Below are positions 16,361 to 25,345 of a stretch of 64,000 bases of DNA, in pieces. Position 1 is the first letter of the stretch. Every line of letters starts with the position of its first letter. Source of the DNA: JANXXV01 sp038230275 (GTDB taxonomy: Bacteria > Acidobacteriota > Terriglobia > Bryobacterales > Bryobacteraceae). A program made the position numbers and the translations under genes. The DNA is taken from NCBI GenBank assembly GCA_038230275.1, contig JBBRNO010000014.1, positions 1 to 64,000 of the forward strand, given 5' to 3'. The notes under the pieces are model-generated. The model saw only the letters and a list, made by a program, of their open reading frames with translations. It did not search any database and was not told the origin of the DNA.

Positions 16361-19300
16361 ATGAGGTGTTCCGTGTTGAAATTCTGTATCTCGATTGCGC
16401 TGCTCAGCGCAATGTGTCTTCCCATGTCCGCTCAGGTAGCTTCAGCTGAATTGAGCGGCACAGTTCTCGATCCTACCGGCGCGGCCCTTGCCGGCGCCAA
16501 AGTGACGGCCACCAACGCCGGCACCAACGTCGCTCACGAAACAGTCAGCGACTCCACTGGCAATTATGTTATCCCCTTGCTGCAACCCGGCGACTACGTG
16601 ATCACCGTCGAAGCGACGGGTTTCAAGAAACTGGTGCAGAGAGGCTTGAGCCTCCAGATCAACCAGCAGGCGCAGTTGAATCTGACCCTATCGCTTGGAC
16701 AGGTCTCCGAAGAAATTCAGGTGACCGCGCAAGCTCCTCAGCTTCAATCCGAATCGTCTTCGCTGGGAACGGTTGTCAGCGAAAAGCTGGTCAATCAACT
16801 GCCGTTGAATGGACGGAACTTTATTCAACTGGCGGTTCTGACACCCGGAGTAACCGGCGTGGGGTTTGGTGCTTCTGGAACCATCATGAGCGGCACCCGG
16901 CCGGACGACCGGCGTCCCGGCACTGAGATTTTCTCGAATGGAAACCGCGAAGGCTCGAACAACTTCCTCTTCGACGGCATTGACGACAACGAGCGGTTGA
17001 CTCTCTCCATCGTGCTGCGGCCCGCGGTAGAGTCGGTCCGTGAATTCAAGATTCAAACGAATCTGTACAGCGCCGACATCGGCCGCAACTCGGGCGCCGT
17101 GGTCGACGTGATCACGAAATCCGGCACCAACCAACTGCATGGCAGCCTGTTCGAATTCCTGCGCAATTCCGCCATGGACGCGCGCAATTTCTTCAGCCCC
17201 AAAGGGACGGCGTTCCCGTCGTTCCGCTTGAATCAGTTTGGGGGATCGTTCGGTGGACCCGTCGTCATCCCGAAACTCTATAGCGGCAAAGATAAGACCT
17301 TCTTCTTCGTGGATTACGAAGGCTATCGCCGGGACTCGCAGGGTCTGGCCCTGGGCAACGTGCCGACGGTATTGATGCGCAAGGGCGACTTCAGCGAAGC
17401 GGCCGCAATCTACGATCCATTGACCACTCGGGCAAACCCCAACGGCGCGGGCTTCATCCGTACGCAATTTCCGGGCAATCAGATCCCGGCCAACCGCTTC
17501 GATCCGAAGACGGCGCTACTGATCAATGCCTACCCGACGCCAACCAGCGCCGCCCGGTTGAATAACTATCTCGCCAACATCGTGCAGCATCAGAAATGGA
17601 ATCAGGGCGACGTGCGCGTGGATCACCAGGCGTCTTCGAAAGACAGCTTCTTTGCCCGTTATTCCATTCAAAATACCGAGACCCAAGTGCCAAGCACGTT
17701 GCCTCCCGCCACTCTCCCCGGATTGTCGAAGCCGATCAATCTTGGTGACGAAGGCTCCTTTGCAGGTACGGCTTTCCAGCCTGCTCAACATGCGGTCTTC
17801 AGTTATGTAAGAGTCATCAGCCCGCGGTTGGTGAATGAGTACCGCATGGGTTACAACCGCTTCCGTGCGGACTACACGGCCGACCAGTACGAGCCTGGCG
17901 GAGCGCTTGGCAACAAGTTCGGAATCGCAAATTCGAACGTAACCCCGCAGGAGCAGAACTTCCCCATCTTTTCGCCTTCGAATTACTTCGGTATCGGCCA
18001 GACGCGCTCGTTACCAATTTTCCGCCGTGAGAACACCTTCCAGTACATCGACAACATGAGCATGACGACGGGCAAGCACACCTTGAAATGGGGTGCCGAT
18101 TTCCGCCGCCGTCAGCTTACCGTTTATCAAACAAACATGGGTAATGGTCGATTCAACTTCTCACCCGCATTTACGGATTCCAGGCAGGGCTCAGGCGGCG
18201 ACACGATGGCGTCCTTCCTGCTGGGCTACCCAACCTTGACCGGCCACGACTATACCTTCAACTGGCCGGGAGAACGCGGCAGCGAGGTCGGCCTGTACAT
18301 CGCCGACGACTGGCGGATCAGCCGCAAACTGACCCTGAACCTGGGCTTCCGCTGGGACTACTACAGTCCCTTCAGCGAGGTTGCCAATCGCTGGGCTAAT
18401 TTCAACGTGACTACCGTGAAGATTGATATCGCGGGCAGGAACAACGTGGACAAGTACGCCGGCGTGAAGCCCTACTACAAGAACTTTGGTCCCCGTGTTG
18501 GATTTGCTTATCAACTGTTTACGCACACGGTGCTTCGCGGCGGTTATGGAATTTTCTACAATCCAGCCGGGAACGAGGGAAGCAGCCTGCGGCTTTTCCG
18601 GAATCTTCCTTTCGGATCGACGATAAACATCACTCCGGGAGATATCAATGTCGGCTTGCGCGTGAGTGACGGCTTCCTACCGCTTCAGCCAGCCAACTTC
18701 GCAACGGCAGACAAACCATTCGGCGCGTCGAACGCGGTCGCCGCGAACTTCCGGCCATCGTCGGCGCAACAGTTCAATCTGACACTGGAGCATGAAATCG
18801 CACCGTGGGCGCTGGTGATCCGGGCTGCTGCCGTCGGCAATCTGGGCCGCCATCTGTATAACACCTACGACGCTAATTACCCAATCCCGTCGCCAGCGGC
18901 GATAAACACGCGGCGTCCATTCTTTGCGGTCAATCCGGATTTGGCCGGTATCGGCTACTTTGTCTCGGACGGGTTGAGCTCCTACTATGCCGGACAGTTG
19001 ACGCTCGACAAACGCCTCAAGAAAGGCTTGAGCGGGTTGGTGGGCTACTCCTGGTCCCACGCAATTGACAACGTGATTCTCGAATTCGGCGGCGGCGCTG
19101 CCGGACCGCAACCCCAAGATCCCCGCAATCTGAAAGCGGAGCGCGGTAATTCCATCATCGACCTGCGCCATCGCATGACCGTGAGCTATCTCTACGAACT
19201 GCCGTTCGGCAAAGGGAAAGACTTCATGAATAAGGGCGGAATCGCGGATTACGTCATTGGCGGATGGCAGACTAATGGAATCCTCACGATTCAATCTGGT

Positions 19301-19687
19301 CAGCCGTTCTCTCCGGTACTGCAAACGTCAACCACCAACGGCACCGGCAGCCGCCCCGATGTTGTGGGTAAGGTGACGTATCCGAGGACGCTGCAGCGCT
19401 GGTTCGACCCGAGCGCCTACGCTTCCCCCGCGCCGTACACCTACGGCAACGCATCCCGCAACAGCCTGTTTGGCCCGGGGCGCGTGAATTGGGATATGTC
19501 TCTGTTCAAGAATTTCGTGATCAAGGACCAGATGCGTTTTGAATTCCGCGCTGAGGCGTTTAACGTATTCAACCATCCGCAATTCGGGTTACCAAACCAG
19601 AATATCGGCAATGCCCAGGTGGGTTCCATCACCAGCACCGTTGGAAACCCGCGCCAGTTGCAAATGGGCCTTCGCTTCCAGTTCTAA
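16361..19687 (+). CDS. TonB-dependent receptor, Oar-like, with carboxypeptidase regulatory domain (copy 1)
   Basis: From the ATG at 16361 the protein has 1108 residues. The signal peptide (LKFCISIALLSAMCLPMSAQ) is followed by a CarboxypepD_reg-like domain (ELSGTVLDPTGAALAGAKVTATNAGTN...), then a plug domain (SLGTVVSEKLVNQLPLNGRNFIQLAVLTPG) and a long beta-barrel that ends in the aromatic residue F (LQMGLRFQF). The family is very expanded in Acidobacteria and takes up large glycans or other polymers; the ligand is unknown. It sits between an aldolase and galT and is followed by a strong terminator, so it is probably a single-gene transcript. An in-frame ATG at 16319 exists, but the chosen start gives a standard signal sequence. 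Confidence 0.88.
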   Translation: MRCSVLKFCISIALLSAMCLPMSAQVASAELSGTVLDPTGAALAGAKVTATNAGTNVAHETVSDSTGNYVIPLLQPGDYVITVEATGFKKLVQRGLSLQINQQAQLNLTLSLGQVSEEIQVTAQAPQLQSESSSLGTVVSEKLVNQLPLNGRNFIQLAVLTPGVTGVGFGASGTIMSGTRPDDRRPGTEIFSNGNREGSNNFLFDGIDDNERLTLSIVLRPAVESVREFKIQTNLYSADIGRNSGAVVDVITKSGTNQLHGSLFEFLRNSAMDARNFFSPKGTAFPSFRLNQFGGSFGGPVVIPKLYSGKDKTFFFVDYEGYRRDSQGLALGNVPTVLMRKGDFSEAAAIYDPLTTRANPNGAGFIRTQFPGNQIPANRFDPKTALLINAYPTPTSAARLNNYLANIVQHQKWNQGDVRVDHQASSKDSFFARYSIQNTETQVPSTLPPATLPGLSKPINLGDEGSFAGTAFQPAQHAVFSYVRVISPRLVNEYRMGYNRFRADYTADQYEPGGALGNKFGIANSNVTPQEQNFPIFSPSNYFGIGQTRSLPIFRRENTFQYIDNMSMTTGKHTLKWGADFRRRQLTVYQTNMGNGRFNFSPAFTDSRQGSGGDTMASFLLGYPTLTGHDYTFNWPGERGSEVGLYIADDWRISRKLTLNLGFRWDYYSPFSEVANRWANFNVTTVKIDIAGRNNVDKYAGVKPYYKNFGPRVGFAYQLFTHTVLRGGYGIFYNPAGNEGSSLRLFRNLPFGSTINITPGDINVGLRVSDGFLPLQPANFATADKPFGASNAVAANFRPSSAQQFNLTLEHEIAPWALVIRAAAVGNLGRHLYNTYDANYPIPSPAAINTRRPFFAVNPDLAGIGYFVSDGLSSYYAGQLTLDKRLKKGLSGLVGYSWSHAIDNVILEFGGGAAGPQPQDPRNLKAERGNSIIDLRHRMTVSYLYELPFGKGKDFMNKGGIADYVIGGWQTNGILTIQSGQPFSPVLQTSTTNGTGSRPDVVGKVTYPRTLQRWFDPSAYASPAPYTYGNASRNSLFGPGRVNWDMSLFKNFVIKDQMRFEFRAEAFNVFNHPQFGLPNQNIGNAQVGSITSTVGNPRQLQMGLRFQF

Positions 19688-19717
19688 GCGGAGCAGGTGG
19701 TTTGTATTAGAAGTGAC

Positions 19718-19749
19718 AGGGCGTCCTGAGCGATCGGGACGCCCTTTTT
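19718..19749 (+). terminator. Rho-independent terminator after the TonB receptor gene
   Basis: Perfect nine-base stem AGGGCGTCC (19718-19726) / GGACGCCCT (19737-19745), ten-base loop, then a TTTT tract. It lies 30 bases after the receptor stop and just upstream of galT, so galT starts its own transcript or relies on read-through. Confidence 0.85.
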
Positions 19750-19771
19750 GTTTGCCTGGCAGGAGTGCACT

Positions 19772-20812
19772 TTGAACTGGAACGACCAACCACACCGGCG
19801 CTACAACGTACTGACAAGCGAATGGGTTCTGGTATCCCCGCAGCGGACGCAGCGACCCTGGCAGGGCCAGTTGGAAAAAAGTGCCGCGCCCGTGCGCGTG
19901 AAATACGACCCGGGCTGTTATCTTTGCCCCGGCAACACCCGGCATGGCGGCGAACGCAACCCGGTCTATGACGAAACCTTCGTCTTCGAAAATGACTTCG
20001 CGGCGTTGCGGCCTGGCACATCGGCCGCTGCGTTCAATGACCGTGGGCTTTTGGTGGCTGAAACCGAACGTGGGGTCAGCCGGGTGGTTTGCTTCTCGCC
20101 CGATCATAGCCTTACCCTCGGCCGCATGAGCGTGCCGGAGATCCGGCGGGTGGCCGACGTTTGGGCGGCGCAGTATGAGGAACTGGGCCGGCTGCCGTTC
20201 ATCAAACACGTGCAGATTTTCGAGAACCGCGGCGAAATAATGGGCGCCAGTAATCCGCATCCGCACGGACAGATTTGGGCCAACGAGTCGCTGCCGAATG
20301 AAGTTGCGAAAGAGGCTCGATCGCAACGCGAATATCTGGGCCAACATGGATCGTGTCTGCTTTGCGACTATACTGCGTTGGAACTCGCGTCGAAGGAACG
20401 CATCGTCTGCGAAAATGCCTGGTTTTTGGCGCTAACGCCATTCTGGGCCGTATGGCCATTCGAAATTATGGTGGTTTCGAAGAAACATGCCGGATCTCTG
20501 GCCGAACTGGACGGGCCATCCCGCGATGGGCTGGCTGACATTTTGAAGCGCGTGGCCACGCGGTATGACAACCTCTTCCAAACATCCTTCCCTTACTCCA
20601 TGGGCTTTCACCAGAAACCAACGGATGGCGGCGCCCATGAAGAGTGGCATCTGCACGCGCACTTTCTTCCTCCGCTGCTGCGCTCCGCTACGGTGAAGAA
20701 ATTCATGGTCGGCTATGAACTGTTGGCCATGCCGCAGCGTGACATCACGCCGGAGATGGCGGCGGCGCGCCTGCGTGAACAGCCGGAAAAGCACTACTTG
20801 GAAACACTGTGA
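19772..20812 (+). CDS. galT: Galactose-1-phosphate uridylyltransferase
   Basis: Transfers UMP between UDP-glucose and galactose 1-phosphate in the Leloir pathway. Start chosen at TTG (19772): AGGAG lies six bases upstream and the protein then opens MNWNDQPHRRYNVLTSEWVLVSP, the canonical N-terminus. 346 residues. The metal cysteines are Cys49 and Cys52 (CYLC). The HPH nucleophile motif is in NPHPHGQIW (His163, His165, the second being the uridylylated one). The C-terminal half has GFHQKPTDGGAHEEWHLHAHFLPP. No galK or galE is visible nearby. The kinase gene follows after 38 bases. Confidence 0.93.
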   Translation: MNWNDQPHRRYNVLTSEWVLVSPQRTQRPWQGQLEKSAAPVRVKYDPGCYLCPGNTRHGGERNPVYDETFVFENDFAALRPGTSAAAFNDRGLLVAETERGVSRVVCFSPDHSLTLGRMSVPEIRRVADVWAAQYEELGRLPFIKHVQIFENRGEIMGASNPHPHGQIWANESLPNEVAKEARSQREYLGQHGSCLLCDYTALELASKERIVCENAWFLALTPFWAVWPFEIMVVSKKHAGSLAELDGPSRDGLADILKRVATRYDNLFQTSFPYSMGFHQKPTDGGAHEEWHLHAHFLPPLLRSATVKKFMVGYELLAMPQRDITPEMAAARLREQPEKHYLETL

Positions 20813-20850
20813 AACACTAAAGTTAGCGTGGAAGCTCACCGCGAGCCGCT

Positions 20851-22593
20851 ATGCCAGTCTGGCTAAAACAATCTCTGCTGCCGACGCTGATCCTGAGCGC
20901 CATGCTGCTGGCGCTTGGTGTGCTGGCATGGTTGCAATACGGGTGGAGCACGCAGGTAAGTGAAGCGCTGCAGCAACGCATGCGCGCGGACCTGGCGGTA
21001 TCGGTACAGCGCTTTCAAGCGGGATTGCAACAGGACCTGACGCGCATCGCCGGCGCCTTCGAAGTGGGAACGGCGGCGTCCAGCGCTGAGATCAAATCCG
21101 TGCTACTGAACAACGCGCGCGAATGGAACCGCATCGGCAGTCCTCGAGAACTGGTGAGCAGCGTGTACGTGGTGCAGGATGATGCTCGCGGGGACTGGCA
21201 GCTGGCAACTCTGGACGTGAGCAAAGGACGTTATACGGCGGCGCGGTGGCCTGCCGCCTGGTCCAACGTTGCGGTGGAATTGAGCGCCAACGCCGAAGAT
21301 CTGGACCGGGCTACGCCGCGCCAGTGGCACCGCCGGCCGTGGATTCTGGTTCCGAACATGCCGTTGTTGTTTCGCGCGGTGGCGGCCGAGGTGCCGGAGG
21401 CTGACGTGAACGATCCGCTACGCTATCGCCTGCTGGGATACGTACTGGTTGGACTGAATCGCGACTACCTGGAGAAGCACTACTTGCCGCAGTTGGTGGA
21501 GCGCTACTTCCGCGGCCCTGGAGAGCCGGATTACCGCGTCGCCATTCTCAAGGCCGGACAATATCCGGCAACGCTCTATGACTCGCAGCCCGAGGCCGGG
21601 CCGCCGAAAGCCGCATCCGCGGACGAAGTAGTGGAACTGCTGGCGCCCGCCGTGGGCACTAACGGCAAGCTGCCGGTGGTAAATATTCGCGAGTCCGGCG
21701 ATGTGGCGGTGCTGCAATTGATGGCGCAACATCGCTCCGGATCGTTGGATGCAGCGGTCACCCGGCTGCGGCGGCGCAATCTTGCGGTGAGCTTCGGTGT
21801 GTTGCTGGTGCTCTGCGCGGGCATGGCCTTCCTGGCCATCACGGCGCAAAGGGCGCAGCAACTGGCGCGCCTGCAGGTGGACTTTGTGGCGGGCTTCTCC
21901 CACGAGTTGCGTACGCCGGTGGCCTCGGTTTGCTTGATGGCCGAGAATATGTCGGACGGCGTGGTCACCTCTGAGCAGCAGATCCGGCAGTATGGATCGC
22001 TTTTGCAGGTGCAAGGCAAGCGCCTGCGCACTATGGTGGAAGAGGTGCTGTTCTTCGCCTCGCATCAGAGGCGAAGGCCCAAATTGGACGTGCGTCCGGT
22101 GGATCTGGCGCAGGTGATGGCGCGCGCCTTAGCCGATGAGTATCATTTGATTGAAGCGGCGGGTATTCAGGTGGAGCAACAGATGGATCCGCGGCTTCCC
22201 CACGTGCTTGCCGATCCGGTGGCGCTACGCACGTGCATTGGCAATTTGCTGAGTAATGCGGTGAAGTACGGCAAGAGCGGGGCTTGGATCGGCGTTCAGG
22301 GAGAGACGGTGCAGGGTCGCCGATCCGTTGAGGTACAGCTCACGGTGCGGGATCGGGGGCAGGGCATCGACCCTTCTGACCGGCGCCATCTCTTTGAGCC
22401 CTTCTACCGGGGCGCGAAGGCGCGGGAAGCACAAACCCCGGGGACCGGCCTGGGACTTAGTCTGGTTCGGCAGATGATGGAAGCGATGGGCGGCCGCGTG
22501 ACGGTGCAGTCGGAACCGGGGAAGGGCTCATCCTTTACTCTGCATTTGGCTGTCGCCAACGTGGTAGCAAACATGGAAAACAAGGCATCTTGA
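20851..22593 (+). CDS. Membrane sensor histidine kinase
   Basis: 580 residues. The first transmembrane helix is at about 8-30 and the second at about 310-333 (SFGVLLVLCAGMAFLAI), with a roughly 280-residue periplasmic sensor between them. The HisKA phospho-acceptor is His351 in SHELRTPVAS. The ATPase domain has the N-box NLLSNAVKYG (near 464), DRGQGI and GTGLGLSLV (near 531). There is no obvious HAMP domain. The partner regulator begins seven bases after the stop. A Spy/CpxP-like gene follows, so an envelope-stress signal is a reasonable inference. Confidence 0.93.
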   Translation: MPVWLKQSLLPTLILSAMLLALGVLAWLQYGWSTQVSEALQQRMRADLAVSVQRFQAGLQQDLTRIAGAFEVGTAASSAEIKSVLLNNAREWNRIGSPRELVSSVYVVQDDARGDWQLATLDVSKGRYTAARWPAAWSNVAVELSANAEDLDRATPRQWHRRPWILVPNMPLLFRAVAAEVPEADVNDPLRYRLLGYVLVGLNRDYLEKHYLPQLVERYFRGPGEPDYRVAILKAGQYPATLYDSQPEAGPPKAASADEVVELLAPAVGTNGKLPVVNIRESGDVAVLQLMAQHRSGSLDAAVTRLRRRNLAVSFGVLLVLCAGMAFLAITAQRAQQLARLQVDFVAGFSHELRTPVASVCLMAENMSDGVVTSEQQIRQYGSLLQVQGKRLRTMVEEVLFFASHQRRRPKLDVRPVDLAQVMARALADEYHLIEAAGIQVEQQMDPRLPHVLADPVALRTCIGNLLSNAVKYGKSGAWIGVQGETVQGRRSVEVQLTVRDRGQGIDPSDRRHLFEPFYRGAKAREAQTPGTGLGLSLVRQMMEAMGGRVTVQSEPGKGSSFTLHLAVANVVANMENKAS

Positions 22594-22600
22594 AAACCTC

Positions 22601-23287
22601 ATGAACGAACGAATCTTATTGGTGGAAGACGAAGAAGCTCTCTCTGTGCCCCTGAGCGACAGGCTCCGCCGGGAAGGCTATCTGGTACAGATTGCCGCCG
22701 ATGGCGAAAGTGGATACGCGCAAGCACTGGCTGGCCCGTTCGACTTGATCCTGCTAGACGTGATGTTGCCAAAGAAGAGCGGCCTGGATGTTTGCCGGGA
22801 CCTGAGGCAGCGTGGAATTTCCACTCCGATTCTCATGTTGACCGCGCGCACACAGACGGACGATAAGGTGATCGGGCTGCGGCTTGGCGCGGACGATTAT
22901 CTGGCGAAGCCATTCGATCAGGCGGAATTGCTGGCACGGATGGAAGCGCTGCTGCGGCGGGCTCTTACTCCCCACGTCAACGCGGAGACCGTCCATCAGA
23001 TGGGAAATCTTCGCATCGATTTGCGGCGCGCTGAAGTGTTTCGGGATGGCCAGAGAGTCCCGCTGTCAGCCCGTGAATTTCAACTGTTGCAGTACTTCAT
23101 TGCACATTCCGGCGCGCTGGTGACGCGCGAGGAACTGCTGCGGGATGTATGGGATTACAAGGCATCCACTTCCACGCGAACGGTGGATGTCCATGTGGGC
23201 TGGCTGCGTCAGAAATTAGAGGAGGATCCGAAGCATCCGAAACTGATTGTGACTTCCATCGGGATGGGCTATCGGTTTACGGGATAA
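22601..23287 (+). CDS. OmpR/CpxR-type response regulator
   Basis: 228 residues. The receiver domain has the acidic pair in VEDEE (9-12), phospho-acceptor Asp53 in LILLDVMLP, and the Lys of LAKPFDQAELLARM. The C-terminal winged-helix DNA-binding domain begins near 130 and includes LSAREFQLLQYFIAH and TRTVDVHVGWLRQKLEEDPKHPKLIVTSIGMGYRF. It forms an operon with the kinase. CpxR-box-like sites sit between it and the spy-like gene downstream. Confidence 0.95.
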   Translation: MNERILLVEDEEALSVPLSDRLRREGYLVQIAADGESGYAQALAGPFDLILLDVMLPKKSGLDVCRDLRQRGISTPILMLTARTQTDDKVIGLRLGADDYLAKPFDQAELLARMEALLRRALTPHVNAETVHQMGNLRIDLRRAEVFRDGQRVPLSAREFQLLQYFIAHSGALVTREELLRDVWDYKASTSTRTVDVHVGWLRQKLEEDPKHPKLIVTSIGMGYRFTG

Positions 23288-23299
23288 ACGGCCCGAAAT

Positions 23300-23360
23300 G
23301 TAAGGTGCGTGTAAGAGACATTTTGCAACCGCTTTACTTTTCGCCGTTACAAACGTTTAC
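23300..23360. promoter_or_regulatory. Candidate operators for the OmpR-type regulator (CpxR-box-like)
   Basis: Read on the minus strand, 23346-23360 is GTAAA-CGTTT-GTAAC, nine of ten matches to the known CpxR box GTAAA-N5-GTAAA. On the plus strand, GTAAG occurs twice with an 11-base step (23300-23304 and 23311-23315). Such one-turn direct repeats are what OmpR-family dimers bind. Both lie between the regulator gene and the chaperone gene. Confidence 0.5.
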
Positions 23361-23389
23361 AGTTTGTCGTATTACTGTACAAGGGGCCG

Positions 23390-23857
23390 ATGATGAATTC
23401 ACTACTACGGAGTGCCGCTGCATTCGTCCTGCTGGCAGGCGGTTGCCTCTTTGCCCAGCCGCCGATGGGCCGCGGCCCTGACGGCCAGAGTTGGGCGGAG
23501 CGACGAACGCAGTTCCTGGCGATGAGGCTGAGCCTCACCGATTCGCAGAAGCAGCAGGTTTTGACGCTGTTTACGGCTTCCGATCAGAACAGCGAGGCCC
23601 TGGAAACGAAGCTTTCGCAAGCACGCAAGAATCTGCGCGACGCCAGCCGGCGGAATGCTCCTTACAGCGAGATCGATCAGCTTGCGACCTCGGTTGGTTT
23701 TCTGTTCGGGCAAGTGGAAGCCATTAAGGCGAAGGCCGACGCCGCGGTGTACAACATTCTGACGGCGGAACAGCGGCAGAAGATGGAGCGCGGGTACGGC
23801 GGTGGCCGGCGTGGAATGGGTGGGCCTGGCGGACCGCATTTTCCTGAGCGGCGGTAG
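23390..23857 (+). CDS. Spy/CpxP-family periplasmic refolding chaperone-like protein
   Basis: 155 residues: signal peptide (LLRSAAAFVLLAGGCLFAQP) and a helical domain with two LTxxQ motifs, LSLTDSQKQQV and ILTAEQRQKM. These define the Spy/CpxP family of ATP-independent periplasmic chaperones and stress sensors. The tail (GYGGGRRGMGGPGGPHFPERR) is Gly/Arg-rich and probably disordered. It follows the kinase-regulator pair and has a CpxR-like box upstream, the same logic as cpxP and spy in Enterobacteria. Start: ATG ATG, either could be used. Confidence 0.85.
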   Translation: MMNSLLRSAAAFVLLAGGCLFAQPPMGRGPDGQSWAERRTQFLAMRLSLTDSQKQQVLTLFTASDQNSEALETKLSQARKNLRDASRRNAPYSEIDQLATSVGFLFGQVEAIKAKADAAVYNILTAEQRQKMERGYGGGRRGMGGPGGPHFPERR

Positions 23858-24191
23858 GTGGAGTCGGCCAACCATTCTATTCACTGAATGGGTTGCATTT
23901 CGAATGTACCGGTCAGTGGCCAAGAGAGAATCCAACGCTTACGGCGGCGTTGAGTTCCAACTGAAGAGCGCCGACCGCGTCCCCACCATCACGTAGTCCA
24001 TGACGATGCCAATCTGATTTCTTCAGTCCTTTCTACATGAACTGCCCAAGATGTTTGAATTCTGCACCTACGCCCCTCATCCTCGTTACTCTCGGGCGTA
24101 GGAGTTCATGGACCAGACAGTCCCACATGGACGGTCACATGATGCACGTAGGCGGCGGTAGAGCTGAGGATGAGATGGTCTGGACAGGTAG
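23858..24191. other. Gene-poor interval with nested inverted repeats
   Basis: No supported gene. It contains a hairpin of nine base pairs (CCTACGCCC 24067-24075 / GGGCGTAGG 24094-24102). This nests inside CATGAACT (24036-24043) / AGTTCATG (24103-24110); the two downstream arms abut without a gap. GTCCATG at 23996-24002 can pair with CATGGAC at 24107-24113 as an alternative. Adjacent to IS3 and integrase remnants, so it may be mobile-element DNA. Confidence 0.5.
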
Positions 24192-24346
24192 GAACGACAA
24201 GCTGTCCTCGCGCAGGATGCGGGTAACCCGTTTGTGATCTCTTTCTAACCGCGACGCTTCAGTTCAGGGGTGATCCGTGGCCGAACATAGCAGGGGAATT
24301 CCAGCGCGATACGCTGAATCTCATTCCGTAGATCCAGATCGTCGTC
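24192..24346 (-). mobile_element. IS3-family transposase (OrfB) remnant
   Basis: Minus-strand translation from 24346 gives DDDLDLRNEIQRIALEFP and then CYVRPRITPELKRRG followed by a stop; in a shifted frame DHKRVTRILREDSL continues. This corresponds to the N-terminal part of an IS3/IS150-type OrfB, where the order is (L)R..IQ.IALEFP.YG.RRIT.EL.RRG...VNHKRV.RLMREDNL. The catalytic DDE core is missing. It is fused directly to the truncated integrase upstream. Confidence 0.65.
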
Positions 24347-25283
24347 CGGCCGTTCCGACCGGCTCGCTCGGCGACCGCCTTGCAGCGGTGGAGCATATCC
24401 TGCTCACGATTGCCGGTTAGTGACGGAAACATGAAGACGCTTCTATTCGTCTGCGGGTGCCGTTCGAGGATATTGGCCAAGCGTACCGGCACTGGGACCT
24501 TCCTCTCTTCCCAGCGCTTCGGGAAAAAGTGGAGGTCTGGCTTGGCGTTGACGCCGATCGTCCGCAAGCGCAGGTTCACATCGGGCCAGCCCAAGTCCAT
24601 CACCTCTTGCTCGCGGAAGCCCGTGAACAAGAATGCGGAGAAGAGGGCGGCTTCCGAGGCATCGCACGTAGCCAGAAACTTGGCCAGTTCCTAGTGAGTA
24701 CATTCGCGGGGAAGCGACGAGATTCGTCCGGGCAACTGTACCTGCCTGGTGATTCCGGATCTGCCGTTTTGTTTACAGAACTGCGCGATGACGATCACGT
24801 TGTGAAGCACCGTATTGGGCGACATCCCACCCTTTTTCAGCGTCAGAATGAAATTCTTGAGGTTCTCGACGGACACCGCGTTCAGGGCTTGGCCCGCAAA
24901 ATGTTTTCCGAAACGCCTCAAGACTGCATCGTATTTGCGAAAGGTGTTGGGCTTCTTAAGAGTTTCGATCTGATCCAGGTAGCGATCGATCAGCCTTTCG
25001 AGCAGTACCGGTTTCGGCACGTCGTCAGTCCGAGGCCGAGGCACGATAATACCGAACGCGAGCGCTTCACGCTCGAGGTGCTTTCGGCGCTGGACTTCGA
25101 GCGCCTGGGCGACTGTCGCTCCCGCAGGTAGCCGGCGACGTTTATCCTTCTCACCCACTCGATGAAGTAGCTGCCATCAGGCAAAGCGCTCCAGGCGCGC
25201 TGTCCATTGGATTTCTTAGGAATCAATCGCAACACCCAGCGATCATCGATCTTGATTTGTTTGAGTAGATTGACGTGAGCCAT
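24347..25283 (-). pseudogene. Tyrosine recombinase (phage-type integrase) pseudogene
   Basis: Three reading frames reconstruct one protein. Residues MAHVNLLKQIKI...PDGSYFIEWV come from the frame at 25283. EKDKRRRLPAGATVAQALEVQ...FGKHFAGQALNAVSVENLKNFIL follows in a second frame (about 25150-24691). TGFREQEVMDLGWPDVNLR...MLHRCKAVAERAG follows in a third (to about 24350). The SAM-like core-binding domain and the first catalytic Arg (GFRE) are present. The H-x-x-R and Tyr of the active site are lost where an IS3 fragment begins. It cannot be active. It lies just upstream of, and divergent from, rsmG. Confidence 0.8.
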
Positions 25284-25345
25284 TCGTGTGCCATCCAAAT
25301 CTCACGATTTCGGGCAGCACACGCACAGACAGTAAAGAGGACAGT

